Shown: positions 34,576-44,032 of the stretch, piece by piece
Numbering within the stretch: the stretch's first letter is position 1
Layout: the number at the start of each line of letters is the position of its first letter
Assembly: GCA_035340715.1 (NCBI GenBank)
Contig: DAOQTX010000011.1
Location: 1 to 56,835, forward strand
Source: DAOQTX01 sp035340715
GTDB lineage: Bacteria > Bacteroidota > Bacteroidia > AKYH767-A > OLB10
Direction of reading: 5' to 3'
Length of the DNA stretch: 56,835 bases
Program-made: the position numbers and the translations under genes
The notes under the pieces: generated by a model
Seen by the model: only the letters and a program-made list of their open reading frames with translations
Databases searched by the model: none
What the model was told of the DNA's origin: nothing

Positions 34576-35809
34576 TTCTTAATCTACTTCTGCTTTGTTT
34601 TTCTCTTTTTGTAATGTGACTATGGAGCAAAAACACAATAAAAAGGTAAAACATAATGCCATAATTGGTCTCTCCAAAAATTCCGAACTCTGTAAATGAG
34701 TTTATAATTACCGGACAAAATATGGCTATGCTTATCATACGCAAATGACCAAAAGAAGTTCTGATCATTGCGTGAATTGTAAATGCTAATTGAATTATTG
34801 CAATGGTAAATCCTATAATACCCAAATTCAGCAGTACCTGAATAAAAGTGTTGTGGGTCATAGCTCCGGCATATGAATTAAGACTCTCAAAACGATCGTA
34901 ATAATCGATCCGCATGAAACCAAAACCCAGCCAGGGCTCTTTCGGAAAGTTCATTGTTAAAAGATCTTTCCAAAATGGTAGCCTTCCTGTCATATCCATT
35001 ACTTCACTCATATCTCCTTGTTTCAAAAACACGTTTGTAAATACAAAGGGAGCTGCTATGATGATAGCCACCAATGAACCTGTTTTGATAAGTGCAGAAT
35101 TGCTTTTAATGATAAAATATGCACTAACCAATAATGCGCCTATCATTGAAGATCGAGAACCTGTCAGATATAATGTGTAAAATAAAACCAAAAGGGCAAC
35201 TACTGAAAATACTTTAGCTCCTTGTCGCTGAAGTTCAAAAAATGACATGCCAATACCGATCACAATAAGCATCCCTAATTCATTTGGGTTAATAATGAAC
35301 CCTCCTAAACGTGCAACTTCTCCTCCATGAGTTAATCGATAGAATTTGTCGGGGTTGATATACATTCCTGCAATAAAGCCCAACAGAACCATAAAGATAC
35401 TTACATACATAATGTTGCTAAATCGCACTCCAGTCTTCTCGTTAAGCAATAAATACAATCGAATAAAAAAGAAGGAGAAAACCAATTGTTCAACATCCAT
35501 TAACAACTGAAGCGCGCTCACTTTTATACTTGAAGTCCAAATAAGTGAGAGTAATCCTAGAAATAAATAAGCGAGGTAAAAAAAGATTGGAACTAAAAAA
35601 TCGGTTTGAAATTTTAATTCTGTTTCTCTGTCTTTTATTATTCTATACCAGACAAAACACCATAAAGCAAGCATTACCCTGCTTCCAATTTTAAATCCTT
35701 GTGTAATGGCTACGCTTTCGCTCACCATAAAATAGCTGATGATGCGAATCAATAATATAAAGATAAGCCATGCGCTTATTTTTTGGTAGCTATAGGTTTT
35801 AACAGGCAT
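34532..35809 (-). CDS. O-antigen polymerase/ligase-like membrane protein (first copy)
   Basis: Wzy/WaaL-type protein of 425 residues from ATG 35809 (PVKTYSYQKIS); an ATG 24 nt upstream is possible. It has about 10-12 helices with a long extracytoplasmic loop and the family motif THNTFIQVLLNLGIIG near residues 320-335. It follows the GT4 gene (11-nt overlap) next to the flippase, a common location for the Wzy polymerase. A second such protein lies at 27283-28803, perhaps the ligase. Confidence 0.82.
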   Translation of the reverse strand: MPVKTYSYQKISAWLIFILLIRIISYFMVSESVAITQGFKIGSRVMLALWCFVWYRIIKDRETELKFQTDFLVPIFFYLAYLFLGLLSLIWTSSIKVSALQLLMDVEQLVFSFFFIRLYLLLNEKTGVRFSNIMYVSIFMVLLGFIAGMYINPDKFYRLTHGGEVARLGGFIINPNELGMLIVIGIGMSFFELQRQGAKVFSVVALLVLFYTLYLTGSRSSMIGALLVSAYFIIKSNSALIKTGSLVAIIIAAPFVFTNVFLKQGDMSEVMDMTGRLPFWKDLLTMNFPKEPWLGFGFMRIDYYDRFESLNSYAGAMTHNTFIQVLLNLGIIGFTIAIIQLAFTIHAMIRTSFGHLRMISIAIFCPVIINSFTEFGIFGETNYGIMFYLFIVFLLHSHITKREKQSRSRLRNESTYSLFRPVATA

Positions 35810-36914
35810 ATGTTTCAAGCATACGGGATGCAATAACCGGCCAAGTATAATGATCCATGATCATGGTTTTTGCACGATTACCCATTGCTTTTAACTCACC
35901 TGAGTAGAATAAGGTTTCACTTTTGGTCAAGGCTTGTTCAATTAAGTCTGCATTATTGGTTTTTATATGAAACCCGCAATCGTTTTGCTCAATCTCCTGT
36001 CCCATATTGGTGGCGGTAGTTACTATACAGGGTATTCCTAATGCACAGGCCTCTAATACCGCAGTGGGCGATCCTTCTGAGTTGCTTGGATGTACAAACA
36101 CATCAATAGCGCCAAGACACCGATATTTCTCGTCTCCGTATTTTGCCCCTAAAAAACTAATATAGCCCTCAGCGTTTAACTTTTCACATAATCGAATCAA
36201 GGATTTACGATCAGGACCATCTCCAATGATCCAAAGTACTCCGCTGCCTCCATTGGATTTATATTCAGCAAATGCCTCTATAATCTTATCGATTGCTTTG
36301 TAATAGTTATCCAATCGTCCGCAAAAACCAAACACCGGCACTTGCGATTGAACCAGTTGATGATAGGCTGCGCTTATCTCTTCAAAATCCTGACCATTTG
36401 GAATAACAACCGCATTTGCTTTTTCAAAAAGTTGCAGTGCATTCTCTTCTTCGCTTTTACCTAAATAGTGTACTCGATGCGCGTTTGAAACAATAGAAGT
36501 TTCGAACCATGAGAAATACAGCTTTTTCATAAAGCCATTCTTCTTTATTGCAAATCGGTTATAAGCACCATGAGGTGTATAAACATATTTTATCTTTTGT
36601 TCTTTAAGTTTTCGGGCAACAGAATAAAAAATTGGAATAAAAGCCCCATGAATATGTACCACCGTTTCGGTTTCCAGCTGCTCAATGTGTAACAACAAAT
36701 TGGATGGCAACTTAAATGAATATCCGTTGCCCTTAAAAAGTCTTGTGGTGTAGTTTCTTTCGGGATAGTTGTGAACCGGGTTAGAGGTAATCCCCCATAA
36801 CTCTACATTCTGACTAGCTAAAGTCATTTGAGTTGCTAGCTGATGCGCCACCTTATTCACCCCATTCATGCGCTCAGGGTTTGCTTTTCCTAAAACCAAA
36901 TGGATCACTTTCAT
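35799..36914 (-). CDS. GT4-family glycosyltransferase
   Basis: GT-B glycosyltransferase of 371 residues. The N-terminal part opens VIHLVLGKANPERMNGVNK and has YTPHGAYNRFAIKK. The donor domain shows IIGDGPDRKSLIRLC and intact E-x7-E (EGSPTAVLEACALGIPCIV). Its start forms a 4-nt overlap with the flippase stop. It should add one sugar of the repeat unit before flipping. Confidence 0.88.
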   Translation of the reverse strand: MKVIHLVLGKANPERMNGVNKVAHQLATQMTLASQNVELWGITSNPVHNYPERNYTTRLFKGNGYSFKLPSNLLLHIEQLETETVVHIHGAFIPIFYSVARKLKEQKIKYVYTPHGAYNRFAIKKNGFMKKLYFSWFETSIVSNAHRVHYLGKSEEENALQLFEKANAVVIPNGQDFEEISAAYHQLVQSQVPVFGFCGRLDNYYKAIDKIIEAFAEYKSNGGSGVLWIIGDGPDRKSLIRLCEKLNAEGYISFLGAKYGDEKYRCLGAIDVFVHPSNSEGSPTAVLEACALGIPCIVTTATNMGQEIEQNDCGFHIKTNNADLIEQALTKSETLFYSGELKAMGNRAKTMIMDHYTWPVIASRMLETYAC

Positions 36915-38185
36915 AATTCATCTCCTTCCTTAAAAGACTTTTTAATTCTAAAATAATAGTATACAAAGTTGATCAGTTGCGTTAATAGCAATCCTGCTAT
37001 AACACCCATAATTCCAAGCCAATTGAGTAAGGGTATGGCAATAATTACAGACACTATACTTGTTAGAACAAATGCAAAAAATATGCTGGAAGTATATTCC
37101 ATCGCACGGAGCGCAAAGCGCATTGGATAACCAATAAATACAAACAAATACACCACACATATTCCAATCAATACATTGGCATACATGATAAACTCAGGGC
37201 CATAGATCAGTTTGATTAAAAAAGATGCGAAAAGGCCGATGAATACTAACAAAAACAAAACAGCTAAGCCCATTCTTTTGGTAAACTTTGACAAATATTT
37301 CTTGAGTGCTTGTGTTCCGTTGTGATGAAATATTAAAGAGGCTCTGGTGGGTACAGTATTTTCCATGGCTAGAAAAATTACATGTGTAACTCCAACAATA
37401 TTTTGTGCCATTCGAACAGCACCTACGGCAATTGGTCCTAAAACTGAACCCGCTGCTAGTATAAAATAGTTGCCAGAAAACCACTGCAAAACAGAGGAAG
37501 CCACCAACCATTTTGAAAACCTCCAATTCTCTTTTACATGTTGATTAAATTGTGGCATTCGCAATTGAATACTTGGATATTTTATCAATCCCAATAATGC
37601 GGCATACAAAAACGTGCTGGCCATGATGAGAAAAATATGCGACACTTTAAGCTCAGTTACAAAACTTAAAGCCAATACTATTGCCGTGAACCCACAGTAT
37701 GCAATTCCATCCATTAAAATGGATAAGCTGTTTCGACCAATATTTAAATAAAACTTTCGAAAATAATCTTGCATCAAATACGAAAACACAACAAAGGGAA
37801 ACGACCAAATGAGTGTATCTAGATCTGGATAATGTAAGAAGTGAGAGAGCACATAAAGTGCAACAAAAGACAATACCGAAGCGGCCAATGAAAGAACCAA
37901 TTGCTGTATGAGCAAGGACCCTGCATAGTCGTACTTTTCTTTACCTGATTTTTTCAATAGAAAAGTTTGCATGGGAATAATAACAAAGGCTTGCTGAAAA
38001 CTACTGGCAATTAAAACCCCCATCCATGCTAAGCTATAAACGCCATATCCATGTATACCGAGCAAACGTGCTATGACTATTCCGATTAAAAAATTAAATC
38101 CACTAACGAGAAGCTGATCAGCATAAACCAAAGCGGTAGAAGAATGCTTTTCATAAACTCGTTGAAAAGGAATACTTATAGCCAT
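36911..38185 (-). CDS. Wzx-type polysaccharide flippase
   Basis: MOP-superfamily flippase that moves the undecaprenyl-linked repeat unit across the inner membrane. It has 424 residues and about 12 helices. The opening STALVYADQLLVSGFNFLIG and the internal GIHGYGVYSLAW pattern are typical of polysaccharide-synthesis transporters. It overlaps the Wzc-like gene by 10 nt and the GT4 by 4 nt. Placement between chain-length control and polymerase fits a Wzx/Wzy pathway. Confidence 0.88.
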   Translation of the reverse strand: MAISIPFQRVYEKHSSTALVYADQLLVSGFNFLIGIVIARLLGIHGYGVYSLAWMGVLIASSFQQAFVIIPMQTFLLKKSGKEKYDYAGSLLIQQLVLSLAASVLSFVALYVLSHFLHYPDLDTLIWSFPFVVFSYLMQDYFRKFYLNIGRNSLSILMDGIAYCGFTAIVLALSFVTELKVSHIFLIMASTFLYAALLGLIKYPSIQLRMPQFNQHVKENWRFSKWLVASSVLQWFSGNYFILAAGSVLGPIAVGAVRMAQNIVGVTHVIFLAMENTVPTRASLIFHHNGTQALKKYLSKFTKRMGLAVLFLLVFIGLFASFLIKLIYGPEFIMYANVLIGICVVYLFVFIGYPMRFALRAMEYTSSIFFAFVLTSIVSVIIAIPLLNWLGIMGVIAGLLLTQLINFVYYYFRIKKSFKEGDEL

Positions 38186-40494
38186 AAATTCATTTTCTTC
38201 AATACTCCTACCAGTTGTTCTCCTAACTCACTTTGTTGTTCTAGTTTTTTCTCCGGAAAATAACCGGTATAGTTTCTTCGCTCGTTTACGGCATTTAGTA
38301 CGTGATATACTTCATTGATCCGATACTCTTCTTTCAATACTTCAGCATTGCTCAACAAAGCTGACTTAGTAACATTAGCACGTACAATGTATAAATTGAT
38401 GTCGCTTATTTTCATTACCGGAACAGCGTCCATATACAAACCGGCCTCAGGCGTATCGAATATCACGACATCATAGTGCGATCGTATTTGTTGTAACATT
38501 GATCCTGTTTTATCTGAACTGATAAAGGTGTTGATCCCTGCTTTCAGTTTTCCGGTATTCAAAACATCCAGATTTGGATACGGAGTTATCTGAATGGCTT
38601 CCATCAAGTCAAGATTGCCACTATATACTTCGGCCATATTGTTTTGATACTGCAAACCGAACACTTCTTCAACGCCCGGATTGTATATATCCATATCAAC
38701 CAATAAAACTTTTTTATCCATTGTGCTCAACACTTTAGCCAAATTGCTGGCCACATAAGTTTTGCCTTCGCCCTTTTTAGTGGATGTTACCGTGATGAAT
38801 ATGTTCTTTTTCGTTTCACTCAACATCATAATCTTAGTTCCTAAATTGATAAATGGCATAGGAATTTGATTGTCGTTTTGATCGTGAATGCGTTCTATAT
38901 TCATCAAGAATGGAACATCAGTAATACGTTCTAAATCTTCTCTTGAAGTTACTTTTGGAACAAAGTAATTTCGAACATAAATCAAAGCCAAACCGGTCAT
39001 AAAGCCAAGCATAAGTGCCAAAGCCATAATCATATTGGGTTGTGGAAATTTCTGCTGTCTTGGATGTTGTGCCGATTCAAGAATTTTGTTGAACGAAACC
39101 ATTGCCGACTTAGCGATGATGGCTTCGGTTCTTTTTTCTAATAAAAAGTTATATACTTTTTCATTCAAGACAAATTCTCTGTTCAATGCTTGCAGTCGAC
39201 TTTCCTTTTCAGGCACACTGCCAAAGTCGGCTCTAAGTGATCCCATAGATGCATTAATCTCATCTAAACGGACCATCAGTTTTTTACGTGTATTTACGAT
39301 TCCCTCTTTCGTAGATACTCTAAACGATTCAATATCGCTTGTGACTTGAACAACCTTAGGGTCCTCTTCTGTATATTTTTGTAACAATTCTTTTCTTTCT
39401 CTGTACTTTTTATTTAAAGTCGATATTCCCTCAATGAATAACGGGTCTAAAACGGTTTGATACTCTGGCGCACTATATGGAATTTCCATGTTGCGTCTGA
39501 TGTATTCACTCATATTATCAAGCGCGGCCAAATCCATTTGGAGGTTAACTTGTTGAATTTCCAATTGCCCCAAAGTCCGCAAACGTGCTTCCGTTTCCTG
39601 TGTTAGGTTCACAATCCCTTTTTGGGTTTTATAGTCTTTAATATCGTTTTGAGCCTTATTTAAATCGTCCGAAACATTGTTCAACTGATCGCTAACAAAG
39701 TTGAAGGTTGTGCTGGCTGCATCGGTTTTGGTCAGTATACCATCTTCAATATAGGTTTCGGCCAGGGCGTTAACCATTTTCATTGCTTTCTCAGCAACTT
39801 CATGATCGTAGTAAATTTTTATAATGTTAACGTCTTTGTTTACCGCCTTAACCATCAAACGACCGTCTGTTAAATGAGTGGCCAAAGCCGATTTACTATA
39901 GACCACAAACTTAAATATGCCCCCTTCCAGCGAACGAGGCTTCTCACTCAAATAATTTTGATTTTTTACAACTCTGAATTTTAATGTGTTGATGAACTGA
40001 TCTTTACCAAACTGAATTCTTTTGTTAATCGTTGTGCCGTTTAAGTTATATGACATGTTAAAAGATTCTCCACCGGCATAGTTCAATTGAACTTCTTGCT
40101 TGTAAAAAGAGTTGTCCTGAATTTCGTATTGAATCACAAATGGACTTTCGTGATAAAGCTCCATTGACTTAAATCGACCAACACGATAGTACTCTACATC
40201 AAAATCAACTTTGCTGAGTGCTTTCTCAAATAAATATCTTGATTTTAAAACTTCAACTTCCGTTTCAACTTTATTGTCTTGTTTAAACACATCAAAGTTT
40301 CGATACAAGTTTAAATTGTTTAAGCCCGCTTCGCCATTTTCAATCTTAATGGTGGCAGTGGCCTGATAAACCGGATTGGTTCTAAACAAATGAGCGGTTG
40401 CCAGTGCTCCGGCTATCAACATACAGATAACAATATAATACCAGCGCTTAGCTATCGGTTGCAACAATTGTGATATAGGGTTCTTTGTTTGCAT
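38176..40494 (-). CDS. Wzc-like chain-length/co-polymerase protein with degenerate tyrosine-kinase domain
   Basis: Inner-membrane polysaccharide co-polymerase of 772 residues. It has a first membrane helix (about 17-34), a large periplasmic coiled-coil domain (about 40-485) and a second helix (about 487-507) preceded by the proline-rich motif typical of the family. The cytoplasmic BY-kinase domain follows. Walker A is KKGEGKT (Lys578) and Walker B is VIFDTPE (Asp680). Walker A' reads VDMDIYNP (Asp600, Asp602), with Tyr604 where BY-kinases usually have Arg. The EX2RX2R oligomer motif is missing and only Tyr742 and Tyr745 lie near the tail, so tyrosine phosphorylation may be weak or absent. It follows the export lipoprotein by 6 nt. 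Confidence 0.9.
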   Translation of the reverse strand: MQTKNPISQLLQPIAKRWYYIVICMLIAGALATAHLFRTNPVYQATATIKIENGEAGLNNLNLYRNFDVFKQDNKVETEVEVLKSRYLFEKALSKVDFDVEYYRVGRFKSMELYHESPFVIQYEIQDNSFYKQEVQLNYAGGESFNMSYNLNGTTINKRIQFGKDQFINTLKFRVVKNQNYLSEKPRSLEGGIFKFVVYSKSALATHLTDGRLMVKAVNKDVNIIKIYYDHEVAEKAMKMVNALAETYIEDGILTKTDAASTTFNFVSDQLNNVSDDLNKAQNDIKDYKTQKGIVNLTQETEARLRTLGQLEIQQVNLQMDLAALDNMSEYIRRNMEIPYSAPEYQTVLDPLFIEGISTLNKKYRERKELLQKYTEEDPKVVQVTSDIESFRVSTKEGIVNTRKKLMVRLDEINASMGSLRADFGSVPEKESRLQALNREFVLNEKVYNFLLEKRTEAIIAKSAMVSFNKILESAQHPRQQKFPQPNMIMALALMLGFMTGLALIYVRNYFVPKVTSREDLERITDVPFLMNIERIHDQNDNQIPMPFINLGTKIMMLSETKKNIFITVTSTKKGEGKTYVASNLAKVLSTMDKKVLLVDMDIYNPGVEEVFGLQYQNNMAEVYSGNLDLMEAIQITPYPNLDVLNTGKLKAGINTFISSDKTGSMLQQIRSHYDVVIFDTPEAGLYMDAVPVMKISDINLYIVRANVTKSALLSNAEVLKEEYRINEVYHVLNAVNERRNYTGYFPEKKLEQQSELGEQLVGVLKKMNLWL

Positions 40495-40500
40495 GTTTCT

Positions 40501-41265
40501 TTATTTGTTAAGTGTAATCAATACAGCAATTGCAGTTAATAAACTGGCAAATGGAATTAGCTTATTGCTAAACCGATCGAATCCCTTTCCTCCACTCGGT
40601 GGTATGTATACGATATCGCCCGACTTTATCATAATGTTCTTCTCAGTCATGTTGGCAGCACTGGTTAAATCCAGCATTCTTTCCTTAACCTTGTCTCCAT
40701 TTCTCGAAACTATTTTAATGTGCGTAGTTTTAGCATAGTCTGTAAATCCTTCGGCTGCGCCTATCAAATCAATCAAATTGATTCTCTCATTAGAAAAAAT
40801 ATAATTGCCTGGCTTCCTTACTTCACCCAATACCGTTGCCTCATTGTTGAGCAATCGAATGTTGATAATCGGATTCTGTATAAATTTTCCGTAGAGTTTT
40901 TCAAGGTATAAGGTGGCTTCTCTAAGGTTTAGTCCTTGAATCTTTACAACACCAACCATAGGTAATTTTACTTCTCCCTTTGGATCTATAGCCAACCATT
41001 TTCCGCTCTCTTCCATTACACTGTAAACGGTATGTACAGATCCGATGCTCAAATTATCATGATCCCAAATGCTGATCATCAACTTATCATCAACCGACAA
41101 TTGTTTTTCAAATACAGCCTTCGAATTGCTTGTGTCGGCTGAGGCCTCTTCTTCGTTAGTCAATTCCGATTGACTGAAAAGAACATACTTATTACATGAG
41201 CTAGCAAGAAAGCTTAACGCGATCAGCCAAATCAATGAATAACGTGTTGCATTTACTTTTTTCAT
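40501..41265 (-). CDS. Wza-like polysaccharide export lipoprotein
   Basis: Outer-membrane polysaccharide export lipoprotein of 254 residues. A lipobox ends at Cys24 (LASSC), followed by the export domain (DDKLMISIWDHDNLSIGS, about 58-75) and an SLBB domain (about 165-215, NEATVLGEVRKPGNYIF). A C-terminal hydrophobic segment (about 235-252) may act as a helix. It is much smaller than enterobacterial Wza (about 380), as in other Bacteroidota. It is the first gene of the roughly 14-kb locus. No exact -7 box lies upstream; TGTAA-N6-TTACA at 41327-41342 is the only symmetry seen. Confidence 0.88.
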   Translation of the reverse strand: MKKVNATRYSLIWLIALSFLASSCNKYVLFSQSELTNEEEASADTSNSKAVFEKQLSVDDKLMISIWDHDNLSIGSVHTVYSVMEESGKWLAIDPKGEVKLPMVGVVKIQGLNLREATLYLEKLYGKFIQNPIINIRLLNNEATVLGEVRKPGNYIFSNERINLIDLIGAAEGFTDYAKTTHIKIVSRNGDKVKERMLDLTSAANMTEKNIMIKSGDIVYIPPSGGKGFDRFSNKLIPFASLLTAIAVLITLNK

Positions 41266-41326
41266 CCGAGTGGTTAGTTTATTAAATATGGTTATAGGTT
41301 CTTTTAATCCGATTGAACTCTTTTTT

Positions 41327-41342
41327 TGTAAGTTTTGTTACA
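41327..41342. repeat. Small inverted repeat upstream of the polysaccharide locus
   Basis: TGTAA-GTTTTG-TTACA, 62 nt before the export lipoprotein start, in the divergent gap with the thioredoxin gene. It is a possible operator but is short. Confidence 0.3.
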
Positions 41343-41455
41343 CTTTTTGCTCATTAATTCAATGATCTTATACTTTTACAGGCGTAAAAATGTTGCTGTT
41401 TGAATACTCTTTTGCCAGCCATTCGAATAATAACCAATGAAAATTGCTTTTTTAG

Positions 41456-41767
41456 ATGAATTTAAATCAATTTAGATCTCTTATAAACTCACATCGGTAT
41501 ATCCTCATCGACTTTTATGCCGACTGGTGTGAACCTTGTAAGTATCTGGCACAAATTCTAGCAGAACTGGAAAAAGAAGCAGATAAAAAATATCATATCG
41601 AGAAAATTGATGTTGATCAATCAGAAGAATTAAAAGAAATGTTTAGCATACGAAGTGTTCCTACTTTACATTTTTATAAAGACGCAGACTTAATTTGGAG
41701 ATATAATGGTTTTATGAATGGCCCTGCCCTTCACAAACATTTGTCCTCTCTTATAAATGAAAAATAA
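41456..41767 (+). CDS. Thioredoxin-family protein
   Basis: A 103-residue single-domain thioredoxin fold, cytoplasmic (no signal peptide). The active site is WCEPC (Cys25, Cys28), with Glu in place of the usual Gly, which should shift the redox potential. The cis-proline motif SVPTLHFY is intact. It precedes rnr with a 2-nt gap and so forms an operon with it. It is divergent from the polysaccharide locus. Confidence 0.92.
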   Translation: MNLNQFRSLINSHRYILIDFYADWCEPCKYLAQILAELEKEADKKYHIEKIDVDQSEELKEMFSIRSVPTLHFYKDADLIWRYNGFMNGPALHKHLSSLINEK

Positions 41768-41769
41768 AC

Positions 41770-44031
41770 ATGAAAGCCCCAATAAAAAAAGACTTGGAAT
41801 CGGTAGTAAAATTTGTTTTTGAAGCCCATCCAACTAAGAATTTTAACTACAAGCAAATCATTAAACATGCTCTTTTGCAGCAAGCCTCGCTTAAAGAAAT
41901 AGAAGCAAAGGATTTAAAGGAAATGATTTTTGAAGCGATTGGATCGCTTATCGTTGATGAAAAAATTATAGAAGTAGACCGCGGAAAGTATAAGCTTATA
42001 CCTGAACGTTCGCACCGCATAGGAAAAATTGACATTACCCAATCGGGTGCTGCATTTGTGATTAACGAAGATGGTGACGATGACATATATATTTCGCCTC
42101 GCAATGTTCGTAATGCTTTGCATGGAGACACCGTAAAAGTGTTTCTGTTTATTCATCGAAACAATAAAAGAAGATTGGAAGGTGAAGTGGTTGAAATTAT
42201 AAAGCGCTCTAAAGAATTTTTTACCGGAATCATCCGACACTCGCAAGACGAAAGTATTTTCATACCCGATAGCCATAAGATTCATGTGGATATGATTGTC
42301 CAAAAAAATGGATTGAATGGGGCCAAAGATGGTGATAAGGTCAGTGTTAGAATTACCCAGTGGATACCCAATACACGAACACCCTATGCCGAAGTGGTAA
42401 AAGTTTTGGGAAAACCCGGTGAACACCAAACAGAAATGAATTCCATACTATTGGAATATGGTTTCCCTTTGCAATTCCCTGAAGAAGTGGAAAGAGAAGC
42501 CAAAAATATTTCGGATACAATTTCAAATGAAGAGATTAAGAAAAGAAGAGACCTGCGAAAGGTGTTGACTTTTACTATTGATCCGGAAGACGCTAAAGAT
42601 TTTGATGATGCATTAAGTATTCAAACACTAAGCGAAGATGAATTTGAAATTGGGGTGCACATTGCCGATGTAAGTCATTTTATTAAAGAAGGAAGCGAAT
42701 TGGATAAAGAGGCTTTTAGCCGTGCCACATCCGTCTATTTGGTCGATCGAGTAATTCCAATGCTACCTGAAAAACTATCAAACGAAGTTTGTTCTTTGCG
42801 ACCTAATGAAGATAAACTTTGTTACTCCGTTATTTTTAAAATAAATAATGAGGCTATAGTAAACGATGTTTGGTTTGGTAAAACGGTGATTCATTCCAAC
42901 ACACGTTTCACATATGAGCAAGCACAAAGTATCATAGAGCAAAAAACAGGAGAGCATTCAAAGGATATTTTGCTAATGGACTCATTGGCTAAAAAAATGC
43001 GCAGCAAAAGAATTTCAAATGGAGCCATAAACTTTGAAAAAAGTGAAGTCAAGTTTAAGCTCGATGAAAAGATGAATCCGATTGGTGTATATATAAAAGA
43101 GAGTAAAGATGCACACAAACTTATCGAAGAGTTTATGCTTTTGGCCAACAGGTATGTAGCAGAGTTTGTTGGAAAACATCATGCTGAATATGCATTCTTT
43201 AATGCATCAAAAAAGAAAAATGCTGCCTCTAAGACTTTTATTTATAGGGTGCACGATGTACCGGACCAAGAGAAATTAAAAAACTTTGCTGCTTTTGCAC
43301 AACGATTCGGACATCGTTTGGACATTAAGTCGGAACATAATGTCGCCCAGAGTATCAATCAGCTTGTAAAAAATATCTCAGGAAAAAAAGAACAAAATGT
43401 TTTAGAACAATTGGCCATTCGGAGTATGAGCAAAGCAGTATATACAACCGAAAACATTGGGCATTATGGATTGGCATTTAATTATTATTCTCACTTTACT
43501 TCTCCCATCAGACGTTATCCCGATTTAATTGCTCATCGATTATTAAGCCTTTATCTCTCGAATGGAAAAAGCATTGAATCCAAACCTTTAGATAAGAAAT
43601 GCAAGCATTGTTCTGAAATGGAATCACAAGCTGCAGAAGCTGAACGGGCCTCCGTTAAGTTTAAACAAGTGCAGTATCTTGAAAATCGAATTGGTGAAAA
43701 ATTCAAAGGCATCATAAGCGGTGTAACGGAATGGGGAATGTATGTAGAGTTGATCGAAAACAAATGCGAAGGAATGATTCGCTTGAGAGATATACCGGGT
43801 GATTTTTTTGAATTGGACGAAAAGACTTATACCATAAGAGGATTGCGGACCGGACGAAATTTTACTTTAGGCGATGAAATAAGTGTTGAGATTAAAAAAG
43901 TAAACTTGTTGAAGAAACAAATTGATTTTAGCATTGAAGATCAAGGAGAAATAGTTCGATCAAAACCCAAACAAAGTCAAAGAAAAGTTGATCACTTTAA
44001 GCGAAAAGAAAAGAAGAAAAAAAGAAGATAA
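41770..44031 (+). CDS. rnr: Ribonuclease R
   Basis: 3'-5' exoribonuclease that degrades structured RNA. It has 753 residues: an N-terminal winged-helix and cold-shock region (about 1-225), then the RNB catalytic domain with active-site aspartates Asp271, Asp277, Asp279 and Asp280 in IDPEDAKDFDDAL. The HFTSPIRRYPDLIAHR motif is also present. An S1 domain (about 640-715) and a Lys/Arg-rich tail complete it. All expected modules are intact. It directly follows the thioredoxin gene (2-nt gap) and ends 1 nt from a convergent T9SS gene. Confidence 0.96.
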   Translation: MKAPIKKDLESVVKFVFEAHPTKNFNYKQIIKHALLQQASLKEIEAKDLKEMIFEAIGSLIVDEKIIEVDRGKYKLIPERSHRIGKIDITQSGAAFVINEDGDDDIYISPRNVRNALHGDTVKVFLFIHRNNKRRLEGEVVEIIKRSKEFFTGIIRHSQDESIFIPDSHKIHVDMIVQKNGLNGAKDGDKVSVRITQWIPNTRTPYAEVVKVLGKPGEHQTEMNSILLEYGFPLQFPEEVEREAKNISDTISNEEIKKRRDLRKVLTFTIDPEDAKDFDDALSIQTLSEDEFEIGVHIADVSHFIKEGSELDKEAFSRATSVYLVDRVIPMLPEKLSNEVCSLRPNEDKLCYSVIFKINNEAIVNDVWFGKTVIHSNTRFTYEQAQSIIEQKTGEHSKDILLMDSLAKKMRSKRISNGAINFEKSEVKFKLDEKMNPIGVYIKESKDAHKLIEEFMLLANRYVAEFVGKHHAEYAFFNASKKKNAASKTFIYRVHDVPDQEKLKNFAAFAQRFGHRLDIKSEHNVAQSINQLVKNISGKKEQNVLEQLAIRSMSKAVYTTENIGHYGLAFNYYSHFTSPIRRYPDLIAHRLLSLYLSNGKSIESKPLDKKCKHCSEMESQAAEAERASVKFKQVQYLENRIGEKFKGIISGVTEWGMYVELIENKCEGMIRLRDIPGDFFELDEKTYTIRGLRTGRNFTLGDEISVEIKKVNLLKKQIDFSIEDQGEIVRSKPKQSQRKVDHFKRKEKKKKRR

Positions 44032-44032
44032 T

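Noticed and set aside
41914..42429. 171-codon open frame antisense to rnr
   Set aside because: It lies entirely within well-conserved RNase R coding sequence and has no recognisable domain.
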